Assembly: GCA_963752745.1 (NCBI GenBank)
Contig: CAVWAK010000029.1
Location: forward strand, 1 to 64,000
Reading direction: 5' to 3'
DNA from: Thiogranum sp963752745
Lineage (GTDB): Bacteria > Pseudomonadota > Gammaproteobacteria > DSM-19610
Length of the DNA stretch: 64,000 nucleotides
Shown: positions 1 through 9,094 of the stretch, one piece after another
Layout of the letters: the number at the start of each line of letters is the position of its first letter
Numbering within the stretch: the stretch's first letter is position 1
Made by a program: the position numbers and the translations under genes
The notes under the pieces: generated by a model
Databases searched by the model: none
Told to the model about the DNA's origin: nothing
Seen by the model: only the letters and a program-made list of their open reading frames with translations

Positions 1-400
1 GCACTCGCTCACCACGGCTGGATCCCCGAAGCGGTTTATACGACGGCTAGCGTGACGCCAGGCCGAAAGTCTCTTGATTACGAGCACCCGGTATTTGGAC
101 GCTTTTCTTTTCATCCGTTGGCCATTCAGGCAGGTTACTTTCTGGAACTGGTTGCGCGTGTGCAGATCACGCAACAATCCCTGCTGGTGGCCGAACCATT
201 TCGTGCACTGATGGACCTGGTGTGCTTACGCAAAGTCGAGTGGCAAGGTATGGAATGGTTGATTGAGGGTATGCGTATTGACTAGGAATACCTTCGAAAA
301 TATCACCAGCGCGGATATCAGAACTTTAGCGCTGGTTTATAAACAAAAACGTGTCAATTCTTTTCTCAAATCGTTAGCCAGGGAGCTAGGCAATGATTGA
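1..400 (+). pseudogene. AbiEi-type antitoxin, 5' end outside window, frameshifted
   Basis: The reading frame enters from the left edge and stops at 283-285 after a segment ending WLIEGMRID. Homology-like sequence resumes in the next frame (from about 284, continuing with NTFENITSADIRTL and RVNSFLKSLARELG) and stops at 398-400, overlapping the start codon of the downstream toxin gene. The type IV AbiE system pairs a DNA-binding antitoxin (AbiEi) with a nucleotidyltransferase toxin (AbiEii), and overlapping, translationally coupled genes are usual. The continuous antitoxin tail in a second frame implies one extra base near 283. Seen: both frames and the overlap. Inferred: the family name, from the tail and the toxin partner. 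The N-terminal winged-helix region is not in the window. Confidence 0.6.
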
Positions 401-1172
401 ATTAATCCAAACACGATTGGATAGCTATAAGGCCACTGGCCCTGTAGAAGAAGAGCAAGCAACCAAGGAAATCTTACAAGAGGTTGCTTTGTATTCTTTG
501 TGGAGAGCGGGATTCTTTGAAGTTGCTGCGTTTCAAGGCGGTACCAGCTTACGCATTTTGCATAAGCTGCCTCGATTCTCTGAGGACCTGGATTTCATTC
601 TCAAAGAGCCTGATCCTGACTTTGACTGGAATATCTATCTGGATAAATTACTCAGCGGTTTGCAGGAATTCGGATTGCAATCAGAGGCACTGGATAAGAG
701 TCGTATGGATCAGCGCGTAAAGAAGGCCTTACTAAAAGATAACTCGGTCAGTAACCAACTCGACTTGGCTTTCTTCCGCGGGAATGCAGATCAGAAGCTG
801 AAAATCAAACTGGAAATTGATGTTAATCCACCGGAGGGTTCGGGTTATGACTATTCATATCTCGATTTCCCGCTTGATTTTGAAGTCTGTCATCAGGATC
901 TGAGCAGTAACTTTTCTCTAAAACTTCATGCCTTGCTTTGTAGGCAGTATTTAAAAGGGCGCGATTGGTATGATTTTAATTGGTATGTAAAACAGAGTAT
1001 CCAACCCAACTTTGCTCACTTACAAGCTGCTCTCTATCAATATGGTCCCTGGGAAGGTCAAACACTTACTGTTGATAAAGATTGGCTGATTAATACTCTG
1101 TTAGAGAAAGTGGCTGCTATCAACTGGAGTGAGGCTGCTGAAGATGTCTGCACGTTTTCTAAACGCAGCTGA
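393..1172 (+). CDS. AbiEii/AbiGii-family nucleotidyltransferase toxin
   Basis: 259 residues. The nucleotidyltransferase signature is clear near residues 49-67: FQGGTSLR followed by RFSEDLDF, which carries the acidic metal-binding residues. Toxins of this family transfer nucleotides to RNA targets and are silenced by AbiEi; they can act as abortive-infection phage defence. The start ATG lies inside the end of the antitoxin frame, indicating coupling. The last residues look frame-swapped: skipping one base near 1149 gives a better C-terminus (ARFLNAAEQQ, then LKLWSNKFF) ending at 1248. The annotated stop at 1172 may therefore be an artefact of one inserted base. Confidence 0.82.
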   Translation: MIELIQTRLDSYKATGPVEEEQATKEILQEVALYSLWRAGFFEVAAFQGGTSLRILHKLPRFSEDLDFILKEPDPDFDWNIYLDKLLSGLQEFGLQSEALDKSRMDQRVKKALLKDNSVSNQLDLAFFRGNADQKLKIKLEIDVNPPEGSGYDYSYLDFPLDFEVCHQDLSSNFSLKLHALLCRQYLKGRDWYDFNWYVKQSIQPNFAHLQAALYQYGPWEGQTLTVDKDWLINTLLEKVAAINWSEAAEDVCTFSKRS

Positions 1173-1252
1173 GCAGCAGAGTCTGAAACTCTGGAGTAAT
1201 AAATTTTTTAGTAAAAAGGTTGAGGCCCTCAGACAAGCCGCTTCATAAACAA

Positions 1253-1272
1253 GTCTGACCCCAATTATTTCG
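1253..1272. repeat. half-copy of the GGGGTCAG/CTGACCCC repeat
   Basis: A single arm (GTCTGACCCCAATTATTT) of the hairpin repeat found complete at 19612-19658, 22209-22278 and 23847-23907. No opposing arm is visible here. It sits just downstream of the AbiE module in an otherwise featureless gap. Confidence 0.4.
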
Positions 1273-1390
1273 AAAGATTATTAGCAAATCCCTCCACCCC
1301 CTTTGCCCTGGTAATATTCAAGTAAAGCAATAACTTAACACTATTCTCTTGAACATCTGCCAGGAATAACCGGCACAGCGACGTTAAAAC

Positions 1391-1425
1391 TTGCGCCGTA
1401 CACCATTTGTACATACACTTATTCC
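1391..1425 (+). promoter_or_regulatory. putative brnTA promoter with internal palindrome
   Basis: TTGCGC (1391-1396) and TACACT (1414-1419) are separated by 17 bp. GTAC-N7-GTAC (1398-1401 and 1409-1412) lies inside the spacer. The expected transcription start falls at or next to the ATG at 1426, and no Shine-Dalgarno sequence is visible, so the mRNA could be leaderless. BrnA antitoxins repress their own operons; this palindrome is a candidate operator. Confidence 0.4.
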
Positions 1426-1707
1426 ATGGATTTTATCTGGGACCCAAGGAAGGCGTCCGAGAATCTGCGTAAACATGGCGTGGATTTCGCTGATGCTGTG
1501 CTCGCACTCGAGGATGAGAATGCGCTCACTATCGAGGATCGGGATCACAATGAGCTGCGTTTTAAAACGCTGGGTATGGGGCCATATGCCAAAGTGTTAT
1601 TTGTTGTTCATGCTGAATGGGGTGAGGATTGCCTTCGAATCATTTCTGCCCGCAAGGCGGACCGTCTGGAAGTCCGGCAGTACTACCAGGGCTTGAGTTA
1701 TGAGTGA
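1426..1707 (+). CDS. brnT: BrnT-family ribonuclease toxin
   Basis: 93 residues matching the BrnT pattern: an N-terminal FIWDPRKASENLRKHGVDF block, a central D/R-rich segment and RIISARKADRLE near the C-terminus. BrnT toxins are RelE-like ribonucleases that halt translation and are neutralised by BrnA. The 3' end overlaps the next gene by 8 nt, the usual toxin-first order of BrnTA modules. No Shine-Dalgarno sequence is seen before the ATG. Confidence 0.88.
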   Translation: MDFIWDPRKASENLRKHGVDFADAVLALEDENALTIEDRDHNELRFKTLGMGPYAKVLFVVHAEWGEDCLRIISARKADRLEVRQYYQGLSYE

Positions 1708-1948
1708 AGACTTCAGTAAAGGTAAACGGGGCGCGGTGGTTAAACAGGGCCCCAACAAAGAACGCATCACCATCCGGCTCGATGCCGATGTGATTGCCTA
1801 TTTCAAAAGCCTGGTGCACGAAGCGGGTGGTGGTAATTATCAAACGCTGATAAACGATGCTTTGCGCGAGCATATTCGAAGGCAGGAACAATCGCTCGAA
1901 GAGACTTTACGCAAAGTGATTCGCGAGGAGCTGAAAAAAGCGGTGTAG
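1700..1948 (+). CDS. brnA: BrnA-family antitoxin
   Basis: 82 residues. The segment ERITIRLDADVIAYFK followed by GGNYQTLINDALREHI is the ribbon-helix-helix-like DNA-binding part of BrnA/CopG-type antitoxins. The charged C-terminal helix probably wraps the toxin. It starts inside brnT, so translation is coupled. Family members bind the toxin and repress the operon promoter. Confidence 0.87.
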   Translation: MSEDFSKGKRGAVVKQGPNKERITIRLDADVIAYFKSLVHEAGGGNYQTLINDALREHIRRQEQSLEETLRKVIREELKKAV

Positions 1949-1954
1949 GGGTTT

Positions 1955-2110
1955 ATCGCGGCCAATGAGGCCGTTTATACCCGACGGTTTAACGGGTGCT
2001 CCTACGCGTAGCTTCGCAACAATCCTCGCTACACACCCTGCATCCGCACTTCGTCGGGTGAATAGAGTATGGGGGTTTGCTATCGCGGCGACGGAGCCGT
2101 TTATACTCGC
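1955..2110. repeat. REP-like palindromic DNA
   Basis: Two degenerate copies of a motif of the form TATCGCGG(C)-GAGGCCGTTTATAC, with the inverted element GACGGTTTAACGGGTGCTCC between them. Related elements (TCGCGGCC ... GGCCGCTCCTAC) occur near 32.4, 38.2 and 40.0 kb. They look like intergenic REP-type repeats common in gammaproteobacteria. Confidence 0.5.
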
Positions 2111-2112
2111 TG

Positions 2113-2349
2113 CTAGTGCTCCTGCACGGCCTCTTTTTTTAATGCCGCGATCATCGCCGCATGAAACAGGTAACGGCCATAACGCCAGTCTTCATTGTCG
2201 CCATGCACTTGCTCGGCTGCCTGTTCCAGACTGTTGAGGTAGGTCAGCATACAGGCCATTTTATCGGCTGTGCCGCCGGCCTCGGTTTCGATCGGGGTGT
2301 CGATCGGGGTTGGCTTTTTGTTATCCACAACTATTTTGAGTGTTTGCAC
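2113..2349 (-). CDS. small hypothetical protein
   Basis: 78 residues, not recognised. The start chosen is GTG at 2349 because it follows a strong AGGAGGAG Shine-Dalgarno sequence at good spacing; longer readings upstream lack one. The protein has a short basic N-terminal strand (QTLKIVVDNKK), a Pro/Thr/Glu linker and a helical second half rich in A, E and Y. It is soluble, with no signal peptide, and is transcribed divergently from the Mrp/Mbx-like operon. Confidence 0.6.
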   Translation of the reverse strand: MQTLKIVVDNKKPTPIDTPIETEAGGTADKMACMLTYLNSLEQAAEQVHGDNEDWRYGRYLFHAAMIAALKKEAVQEH

Positions 2350-2566
2350 GACAGCTCCTCCTGTATTCAGCATACACCCCAAGCATAGAATAAATTTGCA
2401 GGGCGCATATCTGGCTTTCTGTTGATCTGCATCAGCTCCGGATGGTTGACCGGGAAAGGCAGGCTGATACCCTTCTAACCATTCGAGGCGTGAACCAATC
2501 CTGACCGTCACGCTTAATCTATGAGGCCAGTGTCGCTCCTCTATGCACACTGAAAAAAACAACAAT

Positions 2567-3055
2567 ATGAAACTGGTCTTCAACCTCTGGCTGACGCTGC
2601 TGGTCATCTGGCTGATTGCCAATAATTCATTGTCGCTTGACATCGTGCTGACCGGCGCTGCACTTGCGGCCCTGCTGGCACTGGCGTTTGCCCCGTTTTC
2701 CACCGCCTACGGCTGTATCCGCTGGTCGCCGCGGGTGTTACTCAACATCGTGCTTTACCTGGCGGTGTTTATCGAGGAACTGGTCAGGGCCAATCTCAGC
2801 GTGCTGCGGCTGGTGCTGTCACCGCGCATTCACATTGAACCGGGCATTATCGAAATCCAGACCACGCTGAAGTCGTCTATTGGTCGGCTGGTGCTGGCCA
2901 ACTCCATCACCCTCACCCCTGGTACGCTGGTAGTGGACATCAAGGGCGATACCCTGTTCATCCACTGGATCAATGTGTCAACCAAAGACCCGGTAGCGGC
3001 AACGCGCGCAATCGCCGGGCGTTTCGAAAAGTATCTCGAGGTGATATATGGCTGA
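2567..3055 (+). CDS. mrpE: Mrp/Mnh-type antiporter subunit E-like (MbxA-like)
   Basis: About 162 residues. Two or three N-terminal membrane segments (LVFNLWLTLLVIWLI, IVLTGAALAALLALAF, VLLNIVLYLAVFIEELV) are followed by a small cytoplasmic domain with the family pattern SITLTPGTLVVDI and ending in a FEKYLEVIYG-type tail. An in-frame ATG lies 8 codons upstream (2543), but the later start fits the family better. This is the first gene of the operon; its 3' end overlaps the next gene by 8 nt. In Mrp antiporters and Mbx/Mbs complexes, subunit E belongs to the ion-translocating module. Confidence 0.86.
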   Translation: MKLVFNLWLTLLVIWLIANNSLSLDIVLTGAALAALLALAFAPFSTAYGCIRWSPRVLLNIVLYLAVFIEELVRANLSVLRLVLSPRIHIEPGIIEIQTTLKSSIGRLVLANSITLTPGTLVVDIKGDTLFIHWINVSTKDPVAATRAIAGRFEKYLEVIYG

Positions 3056-3308
3056 CACCCTGCTGACCATTGCACTGGTTTTGATCGCTTTCAGCCTGGT
3101 GTTCGGCATGCTGCGCCTCATCCTGGGGCACACCACCGTTGACCGCGTCATCGCCATCGACCTGCTGACGGTGGTTTCGATCGCGATTATCGCCTTGTAC
3201 GCGCATTACGCGGAACGCTTTATTTACCTCGATGTCGCGCTGGTCTACGGCCTGTTGAGTTTTCTCGGCGTGCTGGCGGTGGCGCGTTACCTGGAAAAGG
3301 GTTTGTAA
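3048..3308 (+). CDS. mrpF: Mrp/Mnh-type antiporter subunit F-like
   Basis: 86 residues, three predicted membrane helices. The pattern RLILGHTTVDRVIAIDLLT matches the MrpF/MnhF family, with Asp in the second helix as a likely ion-path residue. It overlaps mrpE by 8 nt, is followed closely by the MbhD-like gene, and is part of the membrane arm. Confidence 0.87.
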   Translation: MADTLLTIALVLIAFSLVFGMLRLILGHTTVDRVIAIDLLTVVSIAIIALYAHYAERFIYLDVALVYGLLSFLGVLAVARYLEKGL

Positions 3309-3331
3309 CTTGCAGACAGGGACACACTGAC

Positions 3332-3571
3332 ATGATCGAAATCCTCATGCTCCTGCTGTGCACGGGCATTATCATCAGCGGCGTGCTGGCGGTGCGGCTC
3401 GATAGCCTGGTCGGTGCGGTGGTCAGCGCCGGGCTGGCGAGCCTGTTCGCCTCGGTCACTTACGTGATACTGGCGGCGCCGGATGTCGCCATGACCGAGG
3501 CCTCCATCGGCTCGGGCCTGTCCACGGCGATCTTCCTGTACGCCGTGCGCCGCACGCGCGAGGACGACTGA
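3332..3571 (+). CDS. MbhD-like (DUF4040) membrane subunit
   Basis: 79 residues, two to three helices. LDSLVGAVVSAGLASLFASVTYVILAAPDVAMTEASIG matches the DUF4040/MbhD domain, which in ordinary Mrp antiporters is the C-terminal part of MrpA. As a separate small subunit it is typical of the Mbh/Mbx/Mbs group. The conserved PDVAMTEA motif contributes to the ion path. Its presence argues that this operon is not a plain Mrp antiporter. Confidence 0.8.
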   Translation: MIEILMLLLCTGIIISGVLAVRLDSLVGAVVSAGLASLFASVTYVILAAPDVAMTEASIGSGLSTAIFLYAVRRTREDD

Positions 3572-3574
3572 CGC

Positions 3575-3934
3575 ATGGGCGAACTGATCGGCAGCGGCAT
3601 CATTCTCGCGGGCTCGGTGTTCCTGTTCTCCGCCGGCCTCGGTGTACTGCGCATGCCCGACGCCTATAACCGCATCCAGACCGGCACCAAGGCCACCACG
3701 CTGGGCACCATACTTGTGCTGCTGGGACTGGCGGTACTGCACCCGGCCTGGACCTGGAAACTGCTGATCCTGATGTTCTTCGTGCTGCTGACCAACCCGG
3801 TGTCATCGCACGCCCTGGCGCGCGCGGCACACAGCATCCACACGCCGGAGGCCGACGAAACCGTCGTTGACCAACTCGAAGAGGAAGAACAGAAAGCCGC
3901 TGCGGCCGGCAGTGCCCGGGAGGAGTCGACATGA
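3575..3934 (+). CDS. mrpG: Mrp/Mnh-type antiporter subunit G-like
   Basis: 119 residues with three membrane helices. GVLRMPDAYNRIQTGTKATTLG is the hallmark of MrpG/MnhG. The acidic C-terminal tail is variable in the family. It lies 3 nt after the MbhD-like gene and overlaps the next gene by 4 nt (ATGA). Confidence 0.9.
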   Translation: MGELIGSGIILAGSVFLFSAGLGVLRMPDAYNRIQTGTKATTLGTILVLLGLAVLHPAWTWKLLILMFFVLLTNPVSSHALARAAHSIHTPEADETVVDQLEEEEQKAAAAGSAREEST

Positions 3935-4629
3935 TCCAGCGCTTGCTGATCTTTCTCACCCTGTTGCTGACCGCCGCCATCTTTGCGCGGCTGGCACTGA
4001 ACTACACGGAACACACGCAACTGAGCAAACTGGCCACGCATTACGCCGGCCAGGGCCCCGCTGAGCTGGGCGCTCCCAACCTGGTCACGGCGGTCGTCGT
4101 GACCTACCGCGGACTGGATACGCTCGGCGAAGTGACGGTGCTGTTTATTTCCGCCGCCGGTGTCGGCCTGATGCTGCGACGCCGGCAACAGGTCTCGGTA
4201 GAGGCAGAGGACCAAAAGCCTGCCAGTGAAATTGTCGTTACCGCGGCGCAACTGCTGTTGCCCATGGTCTTCCTGTTCGGCGTTTACGTCTTCGTCAACG
4301 GCCACCTGTCGCCGGGCGGCGGCTTCCAGGGCGGCGCGATAATCGCTGCCGGCAGCCTGTTGTTGCTGCTGGCGTTGCCGGGTGCCGAACTGCGCCAGCG
4401 GCTGATCGCGGTGACCGAATCGCTGTCCGGTTTCAGTTACGTGGTGGTCGGGCTGCTTGGCGTTATCCTCGCCGGCGGTTTCCTCGACAACCGCATTATG
4501 TCGCTCGGCACCTACGGCACGCTGTTCAGCGCCGGCGCCATACCGATTATCTACACGCTGGTCGGCCTCAAGGTCGGCGCCGAACTGTCTGCGGTGCTCG
4601 GCCGCTTTCGCGACACAGGTGACCAATGA
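3931..4629 (+). CDS. mrpB: MbhE-like plus MrpB/MnhB fused membrane subunit
   Basis: 232 residues. The N-terminal third (NLVTAVVVTYRGLDTLGEVTVL) resembles MbhE, which like MbhD corresponds to part of MrpA. The rest (FVNGHLSPGGGFQGGAIIAA) is MrpB/MnhB. Archaeal Mbh/Mbx operons carry these as two genes (E and F); here one frame covers both. Six or more membrane helices are predicted. It overlaps neighbours by 4 nt on both sides, so translation is coupled. Confidence 0.85.
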   Translation: MIQRLLIFLTLLLTAAIFARLALNYTEHTQLSKLATHYAGQGPAELGAPNLVTAVVVTYRGLDTLGEVTVLFISAAGVGLMLRRRQQVSVEAEDQKPASEIVVTAAQLLLPMVFLFGVYVFVNGHLSPGGGFQGGAIIAAGSLLLLLALPGAELRQRLIAVTESLSGFSYVVVGLLGVILAGGFLDNRIMSLGTYGTLFSAGAIPIIYTLVGLKVGAELSAVLGRFRDTGDQ

Positions 4630-4997
4630 CCGGCCTGCCGCTGTCGCTGTTCGCCCTCACCACCGGCCTGGCGCTGATCCTGATCGGGCTGTTCGGCATG
4701 CTCACGCAGAAGCACATCATCCGCATGATTATCGGCTTCTCGCTGATGGATACCGGTGTGCACCTGGTGATGGTGGCGATCGGTTACGTCACCGGCGGTA
4801 CCGCGCCGATTATCAATGACGCCGTGCCCGCAGCGGACGCGGTGGCACGCGTAGTCGACCCGGTCCCCTCGGCGCTGGTGCTGACCGCCATTGTCATCGG
4901 CCTGGGCGTCACTGCGGTGATGCTGGCGTTTGCGATCCGCATTTACCAGGCGAAAAAGACGCTTAACATCGACGCCTGCTCGGAGTCCAAGTGGTAG
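4626..4997 (+). CDS. mrpC: MrpC/NuoK-like antiporter subunit C
   Basis: 123 residues with three helices; MLTQKHIIRMIIGFSLMDTGVHL and the late helix DPVPSALVLTAIVIGLGVTAV match the MrpC/MnhC/NuoK family (PxPQALVLTAIVI core, here PVPSALVLTAIVI). NuoK-type subunits carry membrane-embedded acidic residues for ion transfer. It overlaps the next frame by 7 nt. Confidence 0.9.
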   Translation: MTGLPLSLFALTTGLALILIGLFGMLTQKHIIRMIIGFSLMDTGVHLVMVAIGYVTGGTAPIINDAVPAADAVARVVDPVPSALVLTAIVIGLGVTAVMLAFAIRIYQAKKTLNIDACSESKW

Positions 4998-7900
4998 ACC
5001 TGTTACACCCACTCGGCCTCTACGTGCTGGCGCTTGGCGCCGGTTTCCTGATCCCGCTGCTGTACCGTTCCAGTCCGGCGGGCGCCACCGGCCTGTTCCT
5101 TACCGCGCTGGGCGGCATGGTGCTGATCGCGGGCAGCGGTTTCTTTGCGCTGGCCAGTGGTGCCGACCCCATCGACATCGAGACCGCCGGCATCGCACCG
5201 CCGTTTTCCATCAACCTGCGCTTCGGCCTGTACGAGAGCCTGGTGGTGTTCGCGGTCAACCTCGCCGGCCTGCTGGCGGCGCTGCACTACCTGCCGCGCC
5301 TGCGCGCGCAGGCGGCCACCCTGCTGCTGTTCATCATCATGGTCATGGGCATCAACGGCATGGTGATGACGCGCGACCTGTTCAACCTGTTCATCTTCAT
5401 CGAGATCACCTCGCTGGCTACCTACTCGCTGATCGGCTTCGAAGACCGCGAGAGCCTGCTGTCGGCCGGTTTCAAATACGTCATCGCCACCTCGGTGGCG
5501 TCGACCTTCTTCCTGCTCGGTACCGCGTTCATCTACTACCAGACCGGCACCCTCAACATCGATGACATCATCGCCCACAAGGCGCTGATCAGTGGACCGG
5601 TGGGACAGGTAGCGCTGATCCTGTTGCTGACCGCGCTGTTGATCGAGCTCAAGCCCTACCCGGCCAACGGCTGGGGACTGGACGTGTACGAAACCGCGCC
5701 CGCTTCAATCGCCGCGATGATCTCGGTGGGCGTGTCGGCAGGTGTGCTGTTCGCGCTGTATAAAGTGCTACCGCTGTTCAGCGACTTTGTCACCAGTATC
5801 GCCGTGGTCGGCGGACTCACCTTCCTGGCCTCCAACGTGATCGGTCTGCGCCAGGACAACGTCAAGCGCCTGCTCGGCTATTCGTCCATCGGCCAGGTCG
5901 GGCTGCTGGCAATGGCCCTGGCACTGCTGCAACAGGACGGCCAGCACGCCTACCTGGCGATGATCGTCGGTGGCCTGTTCCTCAACCACCTGCTGGCCAA
6001 GGCCGGGCTGTTCTGGCTGGCCGGCGTCGTGCAACGCGAGCACATAAAGGAATGGTCTGCGCTTGCCGGCAAGCCCTGGGTATTGCTGGTGTTCGGCGCC
6101 TGTCTCGCGGCACTGATCGGCCTGCCGCCGTTCCCCGGCTTCTGGGCCAAGTGGGGCCTGGTGCTGGAACTGGCTGCGGACAGCCGCTACGCCTGGATCG
6201 CACTGATCCTGGTCGGCTCGCTGCTGGAAGCCGCCTACCTGTTCCGCTGGTTCGGCCACGCGCTGCGCGCCGATGGCTCGGCACCGGTATCGATTAACGC
6301 AGCGGCACTGATGCCGTCCGCGCTGGCCGCCGTGCTGCTGGCAGTCAGTGGCTACATCACGGCAAAACACGCTGGCGTTGTTCCGCTGCAACTGTTCCTG
6401 CCGCTGTACGCCGCGGCCGCGCTGTTCCTGCTCGACGGACTGCCGGGGCGCGTCAAGAGCCTGCTGATGATTGCCGTGGTAGCGGCGGGCGGTGCCTGGG
6501 TGGCCGGCGACGTGCAGGGACTGAACCGCATCTTCGCCATGATCCTGGTGGCCGGCGGCGTGCTGGTGGCGGTTGCAACCCTCTATCGCGACGACGCACG
6601 CAAGGGCTTCTTCCCGTTGATGACCGCGCTGCTGCTGTCGCTGGCAACGCTGCTGACGGCGCGCACCAGCCTGGAGTTTTTCTTCAGCTGGGAACTGATG
6701 ACACTGAGTTCCTACCTGCTGGTCACACTGGGACGCGATGCCGTTAAACCGGCGTTGCTGTACCTGCTGTTTTCGCTGGGCTCGGCGTTTCTCATCCTCG
6801 CCGGTTTCGCCGTTGCCTTTGCCGCTACCGGTTCCATCGCGCTGAGCGCGCTGGGTTCCGCCGGTGACGCCGTGCCGTGGATATTCAGCCTGCTGGCGCT
6901 GGGCTTTGTCATCAAGGCCGGTGGCTTCGGCTTCCACATCTGGCTGCCGGGCAGTTACGCCGAGGCCGATGACGATACCACCGCCATGCTCTCGGCGGTG
7001 ATGAGCAAGGCGAGTATTTTCGGCCTGCTGATGGTCGCGGCGCAGCTCGGTGTGCGCGCCGACATCGGCCTCGATCCGGCCTATGTGCTCGGCTGGATCG
7101 GCATACTGACGGCGACTTTCGGCGCACTGATGGCGGTGTTCCAGGAAGACCTGAAGCGGCTGCTGGCCTACTCCAGCATGGGGCAGCTCGGTTACATCGT
7201 CGCCGCGGTCGCGCTGATGAGTCACCTCGGCTGGGTAACGGCGCTGTACCTGAGCGTGAATCACTTCCTGTTCAAGGGCGTGCTGTTTCTCGCCGCGGCC
7301 GGCGTGATTTACCGCAGCAATACCCGGCTCATGTACAAGATGGGTGGCCTGATCAAGAACATGCCGGTGACCTTTGTCGCCGTGATGATGGCCATCATCG
7401 CCATGTCCGGGGTGCCGCCGCTGAGCGGCTTTGGCGGCAAGTGGCTGCTGTTCAACGCCATGATGGACAAGGGCTGGTACTGGCTGGCGGTGCTGGCGTT
7501 TTTCTCCAGCGCGGTGGCCTTCCTGTACATGTTCCGACTTCTGCAGACGGTATTCCTCGGCCAGCGCAAGCTGGAGCACAAGAACCTGCGCGAGGCGCCC
7601 GCCATCCTGCTGGTGCCGCAGGTGATCATGCTCGGCGTCATCATGCTGCTGTCGGTATGGCCGAAACTGTTGCTGGATCCGCTCTCCGCGGCCGTCGCAC
7701 CCGTACGTGCCCGGCGCGCTGGTGTGGGAAGGCTGGGCGCTGCAGACCCACCTCGGCTACTGGAACCCGACGCTGATCATGATCATTGTCGGCGCGGTGT
7801 GGGCGGTGCCGCTGGTGTTCCTGCTGCTGTTGTCGCTGAGCATGAAAATTCAGCCGGTAAAACAGTTCAATATCGTCTACGCGGCGGAGCGGCCGCACCG

Positions 7901-8129
7901 CCCGGAAGATACCCACTACGCCTACCGGTTTTTTGCCCACTACGAACGTGCTATTGGTTTCCTGGTACAACCGCGCGCCACCGCTTTCTGGTCGGCGATC
8001 AGCGAATGGAGCCACACCCTGGCCGCATCGATGCGGATTTTCTATACCGGTAACGGACAGACCTACGCGTTTCTCATCCTGGTCTATTTCGTCGCCCTGT
8101 ACTTCGCCAACGGCGGAACGGTGTTGTAG
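4991..8129 (+). pseudogene. fused twin MrpD/NuoL/M/N-like antiporter subunits (one frameshift)
   Basis: About 1045 residues with two complete antiporter-like halves and no internal stop or restart. Half one (about 1-490) has FEDRESLLSAGFKYVIATSV, YETAPASIAAMIS and KRLLGYSSIGQVGL. Half two (about 500-1045) has FFFSWELMTLSSYLL, KAGGFGFHIWLPG and KRLLAYSSMGQLGYI. Archaeal Mbx/Mbs complexes have two separate subunits of this type (H and H'), so this looks like their fusion. The frame changes in a CCC run near 7700; the C-terminus (GALVWEGWALQTHLGY onward) continues in the next frame to 8129. I infer one extra base rather than real truncation, since the downstream frame is conserved in style and ends 1 nt before the next gene. 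Confidence 0.8.
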
Positions 8130-9056
8130 ATGGACATAGACTGGCTGCAGAAAATCGGCAACTTCGGCCTGACGCTGGCGATTGTGCTGGTGTACGGTCT
8201 GCTGGTGGGCGCCGCCATCGAGCGCATTATCGCCAAGGTGCAGGGGCGCATCGGCATTCCCTACTCGCAGCCGTTCATCAATATTCTCAAGAACATCTTC
8301 AAGCGTACCGCCGTCAGCCACGGTGTCATGTTCTAACTTGGGCCGGTGTTCCGCATCGCCGGCGGCGTCGGCACGCTGGCCTTCATCCCGGTGATCTACG
8401 GCAGCGAAACGTTCAGCAACTTCAGTTTCGCCGGCGACCTGATGCTGGTGATCTATTTCATGTTCTTCGGCCAGCTCGGCATGGCGCTGGGCGCCGGCGA
8501 GAGCGGACATCCCTACGCCGCCATCGGTATCGCGCGCGGCCTGTCGCAGATGACCGCCTACGAGGTACCGTTCGCGCTGGCGGTGGTCGCCATTGTCATC
8601 CAGTACGACACGCTGTCGATCACCGAGATCGTCGCCGCGCAACAGGGTGGCTACCAGAACTGGACACTGTTCACCAACCCGATCGCGGTTGCCGCTGCCA
8701 TGCTCGCTTTCCTGGGCATGACCGGCTATTCACCGTTCGATATCTTGCTTGCCCCGCAGGAAATTCCCATCGGTCCGCCGACCGAATTTCACAGCGCCTA
8801 CCTGTCGCTGCTGCAGGCCAATCGTGCGTTGTTCGGCGCCACCAAGCTGGTGCTGTTCATGAACCTGTTTTTCGGCGGTGCCAGCGGCTGGCTGGAACTG
8901 ATGATCAAGACATTCGTTATTTACATGGTGGCCATCATCGTGGGCGTGTCCTTCCCGCGCTTCCGCGTCGACCAGTCGATCCGTTTTTTCTTCAGAATCC
9001 CGACCCTGATCGGGATCGCATCCATTGTCTACGTACAGATGGCACTGGTGCGCTAA
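8130..9056 (+). pseudogene. NuoH/MbxM-like membrane anchor subunit with in-frame TAA
   Basis: 308 codons. It has NuoH hallmarks: an N-terminal helix, VQGRIGIPYSQPFINILKNIFKR, GESGHPYAAIGIARGLSQM, PQEIPIGPPTEFHSAYLS and FPRFRVDQSIRFFF. NuoH couples the hydrophilic redox module to the membrane arm. An in-frame TAA at 8334-8336 interrupts MF-stop-LGPVFRIAGG; an Asp-like sense codon would be expected there, and the frame on either side is the same. A GTG at 8346 could restart translation. A base-calling error is likeliest; a true nonsense mutation or recoding is possible. Confidence 0.75.
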
Positions 9057-9094
9057 GTGCACCGCCAGACAACGCAGACTAGAGGTAGTCAGAC

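Noticed and set aside
2350..2703. Upstream extension of the small minus-strand hypothetical gene
   Set aside because: The longer frame would overlap the start of the mrpE-like gene and has no ribosome-binding site; the GTG at 2349 has a strong one.
5768..7579. Long open frame (603 codons) on the minus strand inside the antiporter gene
   Set aside because: Its protein is rich in Gln, His and Arg with no domain pattern. It mirrors the GC-rich coding frame of the plus-strand antiporter gene.
7690..8053. C-terminus of the fused antiporter as read in the uncorrected frame
   Set aside because: After about 7700 that frame becomes Arg/Pro/His-rich and non-membrane, whereas the next frame is clearly membrane protein and ends at the following gene.
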